Part shown: in pieces, positions 45,690 through 56,477 of the stretch | Layout: each line of letters starts with the position of its first letter | Numbering within the stretch: the first letter of the stretch is position 1 | Origin: Solanum dulcamara | Lineage: Eukaryota > Streptophyta > Magnoliopsida > Solanales > Solanaceae | Length of the DNA stretch: 64,000 nucleotides | Assembly: GCF_947179165.1 (NCBI RefSeq) | Contig: NC_077242.1 | Span: 26,484,097 to 26,548,096 of the forward strand | Direction: 5' to 3' | Notes under the pieces: generated by a model | Databases searched by the model: none | What the model was told of the DNA's origin: nothing | Seen by the model: the letters and a program-made list of their open reading frames with translations, nothing else | Position numbers and translations under genes: made by a program

Positions 45690-45876
45690 TACTGCAAACA
45701 TAATGGTAGGTTAGTGAAGGGTCATCCTAAGAATGTAGCTCTATCGCACGATCTAAGACAAGAAATGAGGATAACATCGTAAATGCCCCGTAGCTTCCTG
45801 TTTATACATGTGGTACATAAAAACCAATAAATAAGAATCTTCTAGACACGTTCTATAGACATTATAAGAAAGAACC

Positions 45877-45888
45877 GCTATGTTACCA
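45877..45888 (-). other. Degenerate primer-binding site, copy 2
   Basis: TGGTAACATAGC on the minus strand, next to the LTR end at 45893. Identical to copy 1 (37848-37859). Confidence 0.6.
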
Positions 45889-45892
45889 CTTT

Positions 45893-48437
45893 TGTCATAG
45901 CCAAACTCCGTAGGCCGTAATGGGTGCTCGAACTGGGCACTCGCGTATATACCTGCTATTTATAAGTAAATCTTTCCCCTGTTTAAGTTATAGCACATCA
46001 ACAGGCAGAATAACATATAAGTCGGTGAGGCTTATCATAGGCACCACTGTATATATATTCATATACAACCCACATATATGTCCACAGACCTCTAAGTGTA
46101 AGAACAGTAACATAAGGCAGGACAGGACCCCCGATGTACCGATGAACAAATAAATATATACATCAAGGGTTAGTACCAAAACTAGGCTCCGGCACAATGG
46201 AGCACTTCTGAACTACTGAGTGGAACTCCTACGCTGACGGATCCCCAAAGTATATATCTGTACCTGTGGACATGAATGTAGCCCCCTTGAGAAAGAGGAG
46301 GGGTCAGTATGACATATGTATTGAGTATGTAAAGCATAGACATCATAAGGAAATTACAGTTGGTGTAGGGATGCAGGGGGTAGGTATAACATTCAACCAT
46401 TTACCGTACTTGCATCATATAAAAGAAAGTCATACATATTACCATTACGTATTGTTCCCGGCCCATTTTAGGGACTCGATGTACCATCTACATCATTCTG
46501 TTATCATATGCATATATATATTATTATCGCTGTGGAGCGTACATCTCGATCCATGTATATAGTAAGTACATGCCAAGGAATGTACGGCCCTATCCACATA
46601 TCATATAATAATGTCGAGGAACGTTCGGTTTGATCCACATATCATGTAGTAATGCTGAGGAACGTTCGGTCTGATCATCATATCATATAGTAATACCGAG
46701 GATTGTTCGGTCCAATCCACATTTCATATAGTAATGCCGAGGAATGTTCGTTATGATCCACATATCATATAGTAATACCGAGGAACATTTGGTCCGATCC
46801 ACATATCATATAATAATAATAATTATATTATAGAGGGCCCGGTACTTGGTGAAATATGTATTACGGTATACACGAATCAAGTAATGAGTAACCATATACA
46901 ATCTAAATCATTATCAAAGACTCGATAATGTAAGAAGATTAAGCTATCGTCCGAGGACCAAAATAGTAGTGTAGCCATCTCGAGTGCCTTCTAAATGCCA
47001 TTGAGGCCTATATCACTTAGGATCTCGGGGATCCTAGACATGTACTAAATTAATACTAACAGTCCATAGAATCAGGGATACCCATCGTCACATAGTCCTT
47101 AGGAATAGGAGCTTATGCATCAAGTACTTCTTAACCTATGGAGTTTAAGGAAAGTAGTTCAACTTACTACAAGAGTTTGACATTCAGAAGTGAATAAGAG
47201 ATACATATTACATTTAGGACTTAAAAGTGGAGTTACCTCAGAGCTCATATCACATTTTACTTACAATTAGGACATGCCAAAGGAAGAGAAAGAATAAGCT
47301 TTACCTAGTCTCTACTTTTCCTCAAGGAGTCATCATTACATATATCGTAACCGGCCCATCATGGGATTGGTATCATAACCTTATTATTGCATTACCTTAC
47401 CATCATAGCACCACACTTATGTCAAAGACATATCAAGAGGAAAGAAGGGTAGCTTTATGTACTTATGCCAAAACATGCCAAGAGAAAGGAGATAACTTCA
47501 CATACTTACTACTCTCCATCATATAGAAGCCTTGAGAGGCAATAACTCAACTAGTATAGGAATTATACCATCGAGAAGTAAATAAGTCTTATGAGTCATA
47601 ATTGGGGTTATATGAATGGAATTATCCCCACATTTCGTATATCACTCACTTAAGGCTAAGACATGCTAACAGAAAGCTTCACATACATTTTTTGGGATTA
47701 ATTAAAATCTGTCTTGCCTAGATACCTCCTTTACCTATTTGACATGAAACTAATACTAAGATTAATAGCATTTAACTTTCCAATATCCCACTCTAAAACC
47801 AAGTACTAATAGGAGTCATTTCCTTATCCATTACCCTCGACTAGTTTGTTACTAGTTCCGATGCTACCGAAAATCGGGCAGTATTTCCCCTATAACTTTA
47901 ACATTTTTGAGGTTTCAACTCGGACACAGTGTCAACAACCATACCAATAACAACAACCATAAGCGTATATATAAGTAAACCACCTGAACATTACACAATA
48001 CAACTCTAAGAACCTAGCTTAAAACTACGATACGAAAATAGAGTTTTTAATCTTTATTTCATAAAATCTTTAAGCATACCAAATATAGGGTCGTGTGGAT
48101 GCAACCATCAGCACACACATACTTTTTAAAACAATTTAAGGCCCTGCAACATGCAACCCAACCAGCTTCACCCGCAGTACCACAACGACAATCCACTACT
48201 CAACTTCGATTTAACTATAACCACTTCAATTTAGTTTGTTTCTAACGTCAAGCATCCTTATGCAATTTTTCCACTTAAAACCTTATTTAAGACATGTAAT
48301 ATATATCATAACAACATCATAAAATCCAATTTGAAAGGGAAGCCCTTACCTTGCCGTAAACTCGTCAAACTCGTCGAAACTTGCCTTGGAGGTTCCTTTA
48401 GCGCGCCTAAAATTTCTTGGCTGTTTGCTTACGTTTT
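45893..48437 (-). mobile_element. 5' LTR of element 6, left part, copy 2
   Basis: On the plus strand it begins TGTCATAGCCAAACTCCGTA and runs to ...TTACGTTTT, as in copy 1, with six 41-bp units at 46560-46820. In 45940-46080 it differs from copy 1 at many positions, while 47200-47650 is almost identical, so similarity is uneven. Confidence 0.87.
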
Positions 48438-50430
48438 TGTTACACCCCGTAGTTTGGTACCTTGGAATGCTTCTTAAGTTTCTTAAGTTTATGGGAAGTC
48501 TCTTAAGTTTCTTAGAAGTCGTCATGTGAGTTGTATAATCTATAACGTTATCAAATAATCCTAAGAAAAGGAGAAGGAGATACTCCATAAGAGAGAAGAT
48601 TAGAAATAGGGTTACAAGAATCAGAAAGAAGTTGGAGGCTAAGTAGTGAGTCGTAGTACTCGACGTACTTGTGAAAGCTATTATTTGAGACATTTTGCAT
48701 ACTAAGCTACTTGAGTACACATCGAGCTTAAGTAGCAAGGAACACATAGGCTCTTAAAGTGAGATGAGATTACGAAACTACGGAAGAGAGATAAGGAGAC
48801 GACGCACCTACTTGAAGCAAGTAGGTGACTCACCTACTTGGTGTGGACCCCATGCTGCCACATGGCAGCTTTGGATTGGCCGCATGATTGAGGTGGCGCC
48901 CTATGGGGCTTCCACGTGTCACTCTAGGGGATGCCACGTGTCACATCCTAAGAAGGTATATATATATGTATTACATGCTGTACATAGTTCATTCTTCAGC
49001 ATTTAGAACAAAATAAAAGAAGGAAAACCCTAAGAGACTAAGAGAGAAGGGTGACGGCTTTGGCCAAAGTGAAAGGTAAGCTCTGATTCCGTTCCGTAAA
49101 TTAATTATTTAAGGTATCCCTCATTTAAATGAAAGTGTTTAACAAATTAAATTAATTGATTGGGGCAGAAATATAGGGCTGCAAACAGCCACCGAAGTTC
49201 AGCCGCAACAAGAGCTTCCAAAGCCAAGTTTTAGCAAGTTTAGGAAGCCGTTCGTTAAGGTATGGTATAGTTATCTTCTCCCACGTTTTGGTAATGGTTT
49301 GGAAATGTTATGAGGGTGTTGATAACATAAATTTATGGTTTGGAGAAGAACCAAAAAGATACAAACAGTCCACTATTTTTCAGCACTCTAAGGAACTTCC
49401 GAGGCTAGGTTTTGGCTAGTTTTGGCCAATTTCTGGGAAGGTAAGATATTTACTTTCAATTTGAAGTTTATGGTGTTATCATAGGGTGTTTTATACATAT
49501 TTTATTCTGCTGTAAGTTTAAGAACTTCATATAAGTTCTGGACGTTAAAAACAAATTAAATTGGAGTCACTATAGTTGAATTGTAGTCGAAGCAAGGTGT
49601 TGTGCTTATGGTGTGGTGATGCAGGTTGTTGTGTTGTGTTGTAGGGACTAAAATTATACTAAAATGGGTGTGGGAGATTCTGGTTGTAGCCACCAGACCC
49701 TCCGTTTCGTATAGTTAAAGGTTTTGCAAAATGGAAACTAGAAACTCTATTTTGGTATCGTGGTTTCGAGTGAGTCATTTGCAGTTTGTGTTGTAATATG
49801 TTGGTGTGAACTGCTTATACATGTGCTGCAGGTTGTTTTTGTTGGTTGTCTATAGTTATTAGGAGTGTAATTGGAAATTTGGATAGGTCATATTATAGGG
49901 GAGGTGCTGCCCGATTTCCATTAATGCCTTAACTAGTTAAGGAACTAGTCGAGAAGGCGAGCGAGGAAATGAATGTTGTGAATACTCGTAGATAATATAA
50001 GATGCTGGAAAAGTCTAAGGTGGTTGATATTCCTATTGATTCCATGTTAAATAGGTTTGGAGGACGACGACGTGAACGCAATTAATAGAAGTACGTAAAA
50101 GGTATGTGAAGCTTTCTTTTGGCATATTTTTGGCATAAGTATGTAAAGCTATTCCTTCTTTTGGCATGTTTTGGTATAAATATGTAAAGCCTATCCGTTC
50201 TTTCTTTTGGGCATGTGTTAGATCTAAGTGACAAGTGATATGTGTATGAAGCTTGGGGTAACTCTATTCATGAGCTCTGAATATGGTTCATGATTCATAA
50301 TTCGTGTTCACAGTTGAATGTTAAGACTCTTAAAGTAGTTAAGCTTCCATTCCTCAAGTATTCTATGTACTGAGAAGTAGTGTATGTAAAGTTATTCTTC
50401 CTCTCTTTTTGCATGACTTAGATGTAAGTA
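48438..50430 (+). mobile_element. Inverted solo LTR, truncated copy 2
   Basis: It starts TGTTACACCCCGTAGTTTGG after GTTTT and is almost the same as 40408-42401. It ends at GATGTAAGTA (50430), where it joins sequence of the 5' LTR. The promoter module lies at 48805-48970 (CACGTG at 48913 and 48935, TATA word from 48957). The 80-codon frame 48764-49006 crosses the module and has no known domain. Confidence 0.87.
48805..48970 (+). promoter_or_regulatory. LTR promoter module, truncated copy 2
   Basis: Same arrangement as at 40775-40940: CACCTACTTG hairpin, two CACGTGTC words and TATATATATA. The first G-box of copy 1 (40829) is CACATG here. Confidence 0.55.
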
Positions 50431-50890
50431 AACCACCTCAATATTACACAATACAACTCTAAGTAACTAGCTCAAAACTACGATACAAAAATAGAGTTTT
50501 TAATCTTTATTTCACAAAATCTTTAACCATACAAAATATAGGGTCGTGTGGATGAAACCATCAGCACACACACACTTTTTAAAACAATTTAAGGCCCTGC
50601 AACATGAAACCCAACTAGCTTCACCCGCAGCACCATAACGACAACCCACTACTCGACTTTTATTTAACTATAACCACTTCAATTTAGTTTGTTTCTAACG
50701 TCAAGCATCGTTATGTAATTTTTCCACTTAAAACCTTATTTAAGACATGTAATATATATCATAACAATATCATAAAATCCAATTTTAAAGGGAAGCCCTT
50801 ACCTTGCTCTAAACTCGTCAAACTCGTCGAAACTTGCCTCGGAGGTTCCTTTAGCGCACCTAAAATTTCTTGGCTGTTTACTTACATTTT
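50431..50890 (-). mobile_element. 5' LTR of element 6, short piece, copy 3
   Basis: It corresponds to 39948-40407 and 47978-48437. It starts inside the LTR at AACCACCTCAATATTACAC and ends ...TTACATTTT, the target word GTTTT changed to ATTTT, just before the full inverted LTR. Confidence 0.85.
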
Positions 50891-51248
50891 TGTTACACCC
50901 CATAGTTTGGTACCTTAGAATGCTTCTTAAGTTTCTAGAAAGTCTCTTAAGTTTCTTAGAAGTCGTCATGTGAGTTGGATAATCTATAACGTTATCAAAT
51001 AATCCTAAGGAAAGAAGAAGGAGATACTCCATAAGAGAGAAGATTAGAAATAGGATTACAAGAATCAGAAAGAAGTTGGAGGCTAAGTAGTGAGTCGTAG
51101 GACTTGAAGTACTTGTGAAAGCTATTATTTGAGACATTTTGCATACTAAGCTACTTTAGTACACATCGAGCTTAAGTAGTAAGGAACACATAGGCTCTTA
51201 AAGTGAGACGAGATTATGAAACTACGGAAGAGAGATAAGGAGACGACG

Positions 51249-51440
51249 CACCTACTTGAAGCAAGTAGGTGATGCACCTACTTGAATCAAGTAGGTGAAT
51301 CACCTACTTGGGGTGGACCCCATGCTGCCACATGGCAGCTTTGGATTGGCTGCATGATGGAGGTGGCACCCTAGGGGGCTGCCACGTGTCACCCCTAGGG
51401 GATGCCATGTGTCACCTCCTAAGAAGGTATATATATATGT
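51249..51440 (+). promoter_or_regulatory. LTR promoter module, complete copy
   Basis: The CACCTACTTG...CAAGTAGGTG inverted repeat is present twice (51249-51271 and 51275-51297), then CACGTG at 51383 (GCCACGTGTC), a mutated second G-box (CATGTG) and TATATATATA from 51428. The doubled hairpin is unique to this copy. Confidence 0.55.
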
Positions 51441-53339
51441 TTACATGCTGTACATAGTTCATTATTCAGCTTTTAGAATAAAATAAAAGAAGGAAAACCC
51501 TAAGAGACTAAGAGAGAAGGGTGACGACTTTGGCCAAAGTGAAAGGTAAGCTCCGATTCCGTTCCATAAATTAATTATTTAAGGTATCCATATTTTAAAT
51601 GAAGGTGTTTAACAACTTAAATTAATTGATTGATTCAGCAATATAGGGCTGCAAACAGCCACCGAAGTTCAGCCGCAACAAGAGCTTCCAAAGCCAAGTT
51701 TCAGCAAGTTTAGGAAGCCGTTCATTAAAGTATGTTATGGTTATCTTCTCCCATGTTTTGGTTAGGGTTTTGAAATTTTATGATGGTGTTAATAACATAA
51801 AGTTATGGTTTGTAGCATCACCAAAACGATACAAACAGTCCACTACTTTTCAGCACTCTAAGGAACTTCCGAGGCTAGGTTTTGGCTAGTTTTGGCCAAT
51901 TTCGGGGAAGGTAAGATCTTTCCTTTAAATTTGAAGTTTATGGTGTTATAATAGGGTGTTTTATACATATTTTATTCTGCTGTAAGTGGAAGAACTTCAT
52001 ATAATTTCTGGACGTTAAAAACAAATTAAATTGGAGTCACTATAGTTGAATTGTAGTCGAAGCAAGGTGTTGTGCTTATGGTGTGGTGCTGCAGGTTGTT
52101 GTGTTTTGTTGAAGGGCCTAAAAATATACTAAAAGGGGTGTGGGAGCTTCTGTTTGTACCCACCCGACCCTCCGTTTCGTATAGTTAAAGGCTTTGCAAA
52201 ATGGAAACTAGAAACCCTATTTTGGTATCGTGGTTTCGAGTGAGTCATTTGCAGTTTGTGTTGTATTATGTTGGTGTGAACTGCTTATACATGTGCTGCA
52301 GGTTATTGTTGTTGGTTGAATTTAGTTATTAGGAGTGTAATTGGAAATTCGGATAGGGCATATTATAGGGGAGGTGCAGCCTGATTTCCATTAACGCCTT
52401 AACTAGTTAAGGAACTAGTCGAGAAGGCGAGCGAGGAAATGAATGTTGTGAATACTCATAGGTATTATAAGATGCTGGAAAAGTCTAAGGTGGTTGATAT
52501 TCGTATTTATTACATGTTAAATAGGTTTGGAGGACGACGACGTGAACGCGATTAATAGAAGTATGTAAAAGGTATATGAAGCTTTCTTTTGGCATGTTTT
52601 TGGCATAAGTATATAAAGCTATTCCTTTTTTGGCATGTTTTGGTATAAATATGTAAAGCCTATCTGTTCTTTCTTTTGGGCATGTTTTAGATCTAAGTGA
52701 CAAGTGATATGTGTATGAATCTTGGGGTAACTCTATTCATGAGCTCTGAACATGGTTCATGAATCATAATTCGTGTTCACAGTTGAATGTTAAGACTCTT
52801 AAAGTAGTTAAGCTTCCATTCCTCAAGTATTCTATATACTGAGAAGTAGTGTATGTAAAGTTATTCTTCCTCTCTTTTGGCATGACTTATATGTAAGTAT
52901 TGTGTATATAAAGTTTGAAGTTGTTCTACTCTTAAAACTATGAGGGTGAGTTAAGACTCTTGTTCACTTCCTACAGATTAGAACTCCTGTAACAAGTTGA
53001 GTCATTACTTTTCAAGTCTTCCATGTGATAGGAAGTGGTGCATATAAAGCTTGTCTTTTCCTGCTTCTAGAAAGACTAGACTAAAGGTTCTATAGGACAT
53101 GGATTTGGATATAGCCCCATTTATAGATTCTGGATGTAACTCATGACTTGTACCCACATTTGAATGACAAGGGCCTTGAAGTAGTTGAACTATGACCCTT
53201 GAGCCTCCAATAGGTTGAATAGTGTTGGGATGTGTAAGCTCCTATACCTAGGGGCTCTTGAACATGCTTTATGATGATATCTAAGGGATGTTTGATATGT
53301 TACAAAGTTTTGTGTGCACGTATATGCATTATGATATAT

Positions 53340-53635
53340 ATATGGATCGGGTCGGACGTACCTCGGCATATTTTGCTATGTAAGGATCGGATCGTACGTT
53401 CCACGACAGATTATGCATTATACGGATCGAGCCGTCGTACCTCAACATTATTATGCATTATATGGATCGGGCCATCATACCTCGGCATTATTATGAATTA
53501 TACGGATCGGGCCGTCGTACTTCGGCATCATCATGTAATATATGGATCGGGCCGTCGTACCTCATTATTATCATGTGACATATGGATTGGGTCGTCGTTC
53601 TTCGGCATATGCTTACTGTGTATATGAATTGGGAT
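53340..53635 (+). repeat. About 39-bp subrepeat array in LTR, seven copies
   Basis: The unit is ATGGATCGGGCCGTCGTACC followed by TCGGCATTATTATGCATTAT. This is the complement-strand relative of the 41-bp unit in the other LTRs, but with GCCGTCGTAC in place of the GACCGAACGTTC part. The unit sequence has therefore shifted between subfamilies while the array has been kept. Confidence 0.85.
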
Positions 53636-54430
53636 ATACGTCCCACGGTGCTAATAATATGCATATTCCTATCATGATAGATGATGTGTTTGTAACCCGA
53701 GTCTCCTAGCGGGCCGGATATGGTATGTGATAATGGTATACATGAATTTATTTTATGAGATGCAGGTACAATACTCTATTAAATGCTATACTTGGTTTCC
53801 TGTATCCCTGTTTCATTTGTTATGTCGGTTATGTATGTTTATATACTCAGTACATATATCGTACTGACCGCCTTTCCTCGGGGGGCTGCATTTCATGCCC
53901 GCAGGTACAGATGTTCATTTCGGAGATCCGCTAGCTTAGGATTTCTGCTCAGCTATGTTGGAAGTGCTCCACTATTTTGGAGCCTAGGTTTTGGGTACTA
54001 GTCCTGCGATGTATATATTTGTTTATGCAGGGATACGGCGGGGGCCCTGTTCCGCCATATGTTGTCGTTCCTATTTTTAGAGGTCTGTAGACATATATGT
54101 GTGGGTTGTTTAGGAGTTTATTTTGGTTATACCTATGCAATATGTTTTAAAAGCTATTATGTTGTGGCAGCCTTGTCGGCTGGCTTTCCCTTTCATGACA
54201 TGATGCAAATGAAAGGGGCTACACGTGTATGAATATTTTATCACCTACTGGGTTCATGTGTTTGGTTCCTATATCTAGGAGGCTATATGAACATGAAAAA
54301 GTTTTAACCTATTGAGGTTTTTGTGAGCAGTATCACGTTATACATAGTCCAATTTGACTATAGTCGACAGATAGGTACACGGGGGTCCAGGTCAGACCCT
54401 AGTCGCGGCCCATGGGGTTGGGTCGTGACA

Positions 54431-55329
54431 GTTTTGGGATGCTCCAAACCATAAATTTTCATTACTAAAACCTTCATAACATCATGGTAAACCCTATATA
54501 ATTAATTCACGAAGCGAAATCAAAGAACTCATCTTTCTTTTCCTTCCAAAACTGTGGCTCTCTCCCTCTCTAGTTTCTTCACTTCTCTTATTTCTTGTTC
54601 TTGAATTTTGTAGATAAGTATGAAACTTTAATAAGTCATAAGACATATATATATAGGCCACCTAAGGGGTGACACGTGTCAACCCCTAAATGGTGACACA
54701 TGTCAAGCCCTAAGTGGTGACACATGTCAATCCCTCATTGGGCCAATACACCCCTTTCCTCCAATCATAGGCTACCATGTGGCCTTTAGGGGAGAGGGGT
54801 ACACCACCCTTTCTCCATCTTCTTCCACATGGAACTCTCTCATACTTCCATGTGGCACTCTTTCATGCTGCTACGTAGTACTCTCTTTTCCCCCTTCTGG
54901 GTTCGTAATCTTGTCTTACTTTACCAACCTATATAATTCTTGCTACGTAAGGCTGGTATGTACTCTAGTAGCTTAAGTATGTAAGATTTCCAAGTTGGTA
55001 GCTTACATAAATAAGTCATATCCTACGACTCATCATTCGGTCTCCAACTTCTTCTAAATTCTTATAACTCTATTTCCAATCTTCTCTACTATGGGGTATC
55101 GTATTCTCCTTTCCTTAGAGTTGTTTGATAGCATTATAGATTATATGGATCACATGGCAACTCTTAAGAAGCTTAAGAGTTTAAGAAGTCTTAAGAAGCT
55201 TTTAGAAGCTTTAAGAAACTTTTGGAAACCTTAAGAAACTTAAGAAGCTTACGATCCTTCCATGCAACTTAAGAGCCTTTCAAAAGACATAAGAACACGT
55301 TCCAAGGTACAAAAGTATAGGGTGTAATA
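54431..55329 (-). mobile_element. 5' LTR of element 6, right part
   Basis: It continues the LTR interrupted at 50890: GTTTTGGGATGCTCC, then ATAAATTTTCATTACTAA, as at 30573-30615. It carries a TATA-like word (54646-54657), G-box-like words (CACGTG at 54673), CTTAAGAAG repeats and ends GGGTGTAATA (GGTGTAACA expected). After it the LTR of element 5 resumes. Confidence 0.88.
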
Positions 55330-56477
55330 GATATGTAGTAGATATATTCCCTCCCACATGATGTTGATTTTATGACTTTTGATTATAACTATTTCGTTGA
55401 GAGCTTACATAGCACCAAGTGGACCTTGGGATAGGCACTCTCTCCCATAGTTGAGGGAAGAGACCCATAGTTAGATTCCATTGTCCCATAACTATGTGAC
55501 ACTGTAGGATAAAGGATCACCCAAAGTAGAGGCTCAATTCCTTTAACGGTCACCTGTAGTAGAGGCGCAATCCTTTATGTAGCTTAGTGGATCTACATAG
55601 GCATATATAAGTCTACCTTGGCAAGTAGTCTCCCCATTTCCTTTGATGTATGGGTAAACATTGGAACTCAATGTTATAGCTCACATAATTTATATTTGTT
55701 AACGTTATCTCTCACAAAGTAAAGTATGTACTCTCACAAGGTTAAACGTTTCTCTCAAAGGATTTATATTCTACTTCGTTATGATTCATGGTATTTTCAA
55801 AGTATATCTTTTAGTATAATAACTCATGATTTCTATTACAGTGTTTAAGTTCTTTTATGGTTCATGATGGTTCCTATATTGCATTGGCCAAGTCTCATGG
55901 TTTCAAATAGTATGTCAAATGATTTCATGGGTTTAGAATGGTCCATTGTATCACTTTATTGTATCATGGAATATTGCATTGGATGCTCACATACTTAGTA
56001 CATTCAAATTATTAATGCATACTTCTTTGTTTGCCTATATTTTCTTATAATATAGGGCTTGGAGATCACCCTACACACTCTCTTGTCTATATAGAAGACT
56101 TGTTCACTTGATTTGTTAAGTCCTCATGCTTCGGGGACTACCTATCAAGCTTATATATTCTTGCTACCTCTAGACTATGTTGTTATTTTGAGAACATTTC
56201 TTTTCTTATTTGGGTGAGATAGTGTCTTGTTCTATGCCCCAACCTATGTTAGTATAGTAGAGGCATGTTTAGACAAAGAAAATGTGTAAGTCCATTTAAT
56301 CGGGCAAAAGCTTCACCTTTATCTTTAAATTTTATTTTGAGACTTGCCCATCACGTTACTTTCTATTGTTGTTTTACTTGACTTTATGAATGCAATTTAT
56401 GCTAAGAGGCTTGGTTGAGGTTTCCTCGAGAATTCTAATTTCTGTGCCACGGCTAGGCCCTAGTTTGGGTCATCACA
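55330..56477 (+). mobile_element. LTR of element 5, right part
   Basis: It resumes the LTR broken at 27993. Shared words with 62770-63739 include TTATGACTTTT, CATAGCACCAAGTGGACC against TAAGCACCGAGAGGACT, and TAGTAGAGGCATGTT, and it ends TAGTTTGGGTCATCACA. No PBS follows, so the sequence after it has been replaced or deleted. Confidence 0.75.

Larger units (their letters stand above)
43341..50430. repeat. Segmental duplication, copy 2
   Basis: This block matches 35405-42401 (see there). Its left edge joins the filler; its right edge is at TAAGTA (50425-50430), where the sequence jumps back to the position equivalent to 47978. It retains the 95-bp piece with the gag start that copy 1 lost. 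Confidence 0.88.
50891..54430 (+). mobile_element. Inverted solo LTR, complete copy
   Basis: A full 3540-bp LTR in plus orientation. It starts TGTTACACCCCATAGTTTGG (50891) and ends GGGTTGGGTCGTGACA (54430), flanked by ATTTT (50886-50890, GTTTT in copies 1 and 2) and GTTTT (54431-54435). Its ends and overall order match the reverse complement of 27994-31478, so it is the same family inserted head-on into the 5' LTR of element 6. It contains the promoter module at 51249-51440, donor-like GGTAAG words and a subrepeat array at 53340-53635. Confidence 0.9.
27994..55329 (-). mobile_element. Element 6: minus-strand Ty3/gypsy element grown into a 27-kb composite
   Basis: Read on the minus strand: 5' LTR (right end 55329, with its other end at 37864 or 45893), PBS, gag, then integrase remnant, polypurine tract (31479-31489) and 3' LTR (31478 down to 27994). 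Two solo LTRs have inserted into it (33010-35694 in the interior, and 50891-54430 inside the 5' LTR), and part has been duplicated twice. It sits inside the LTR of element 5. The flanks GATTC (27989-27993) and GATAT (55330-55334) agree in only three of five bases, but the split LTR itself supports the boundaries. Confidence 0.8.

Noticed and set aside
27989..55334. Perfect target duplication for element 6
   Set aside because: GATTC and GATAT agree at only three of five positions; the boundaries rest on LTR ends and the split host LTR instead.
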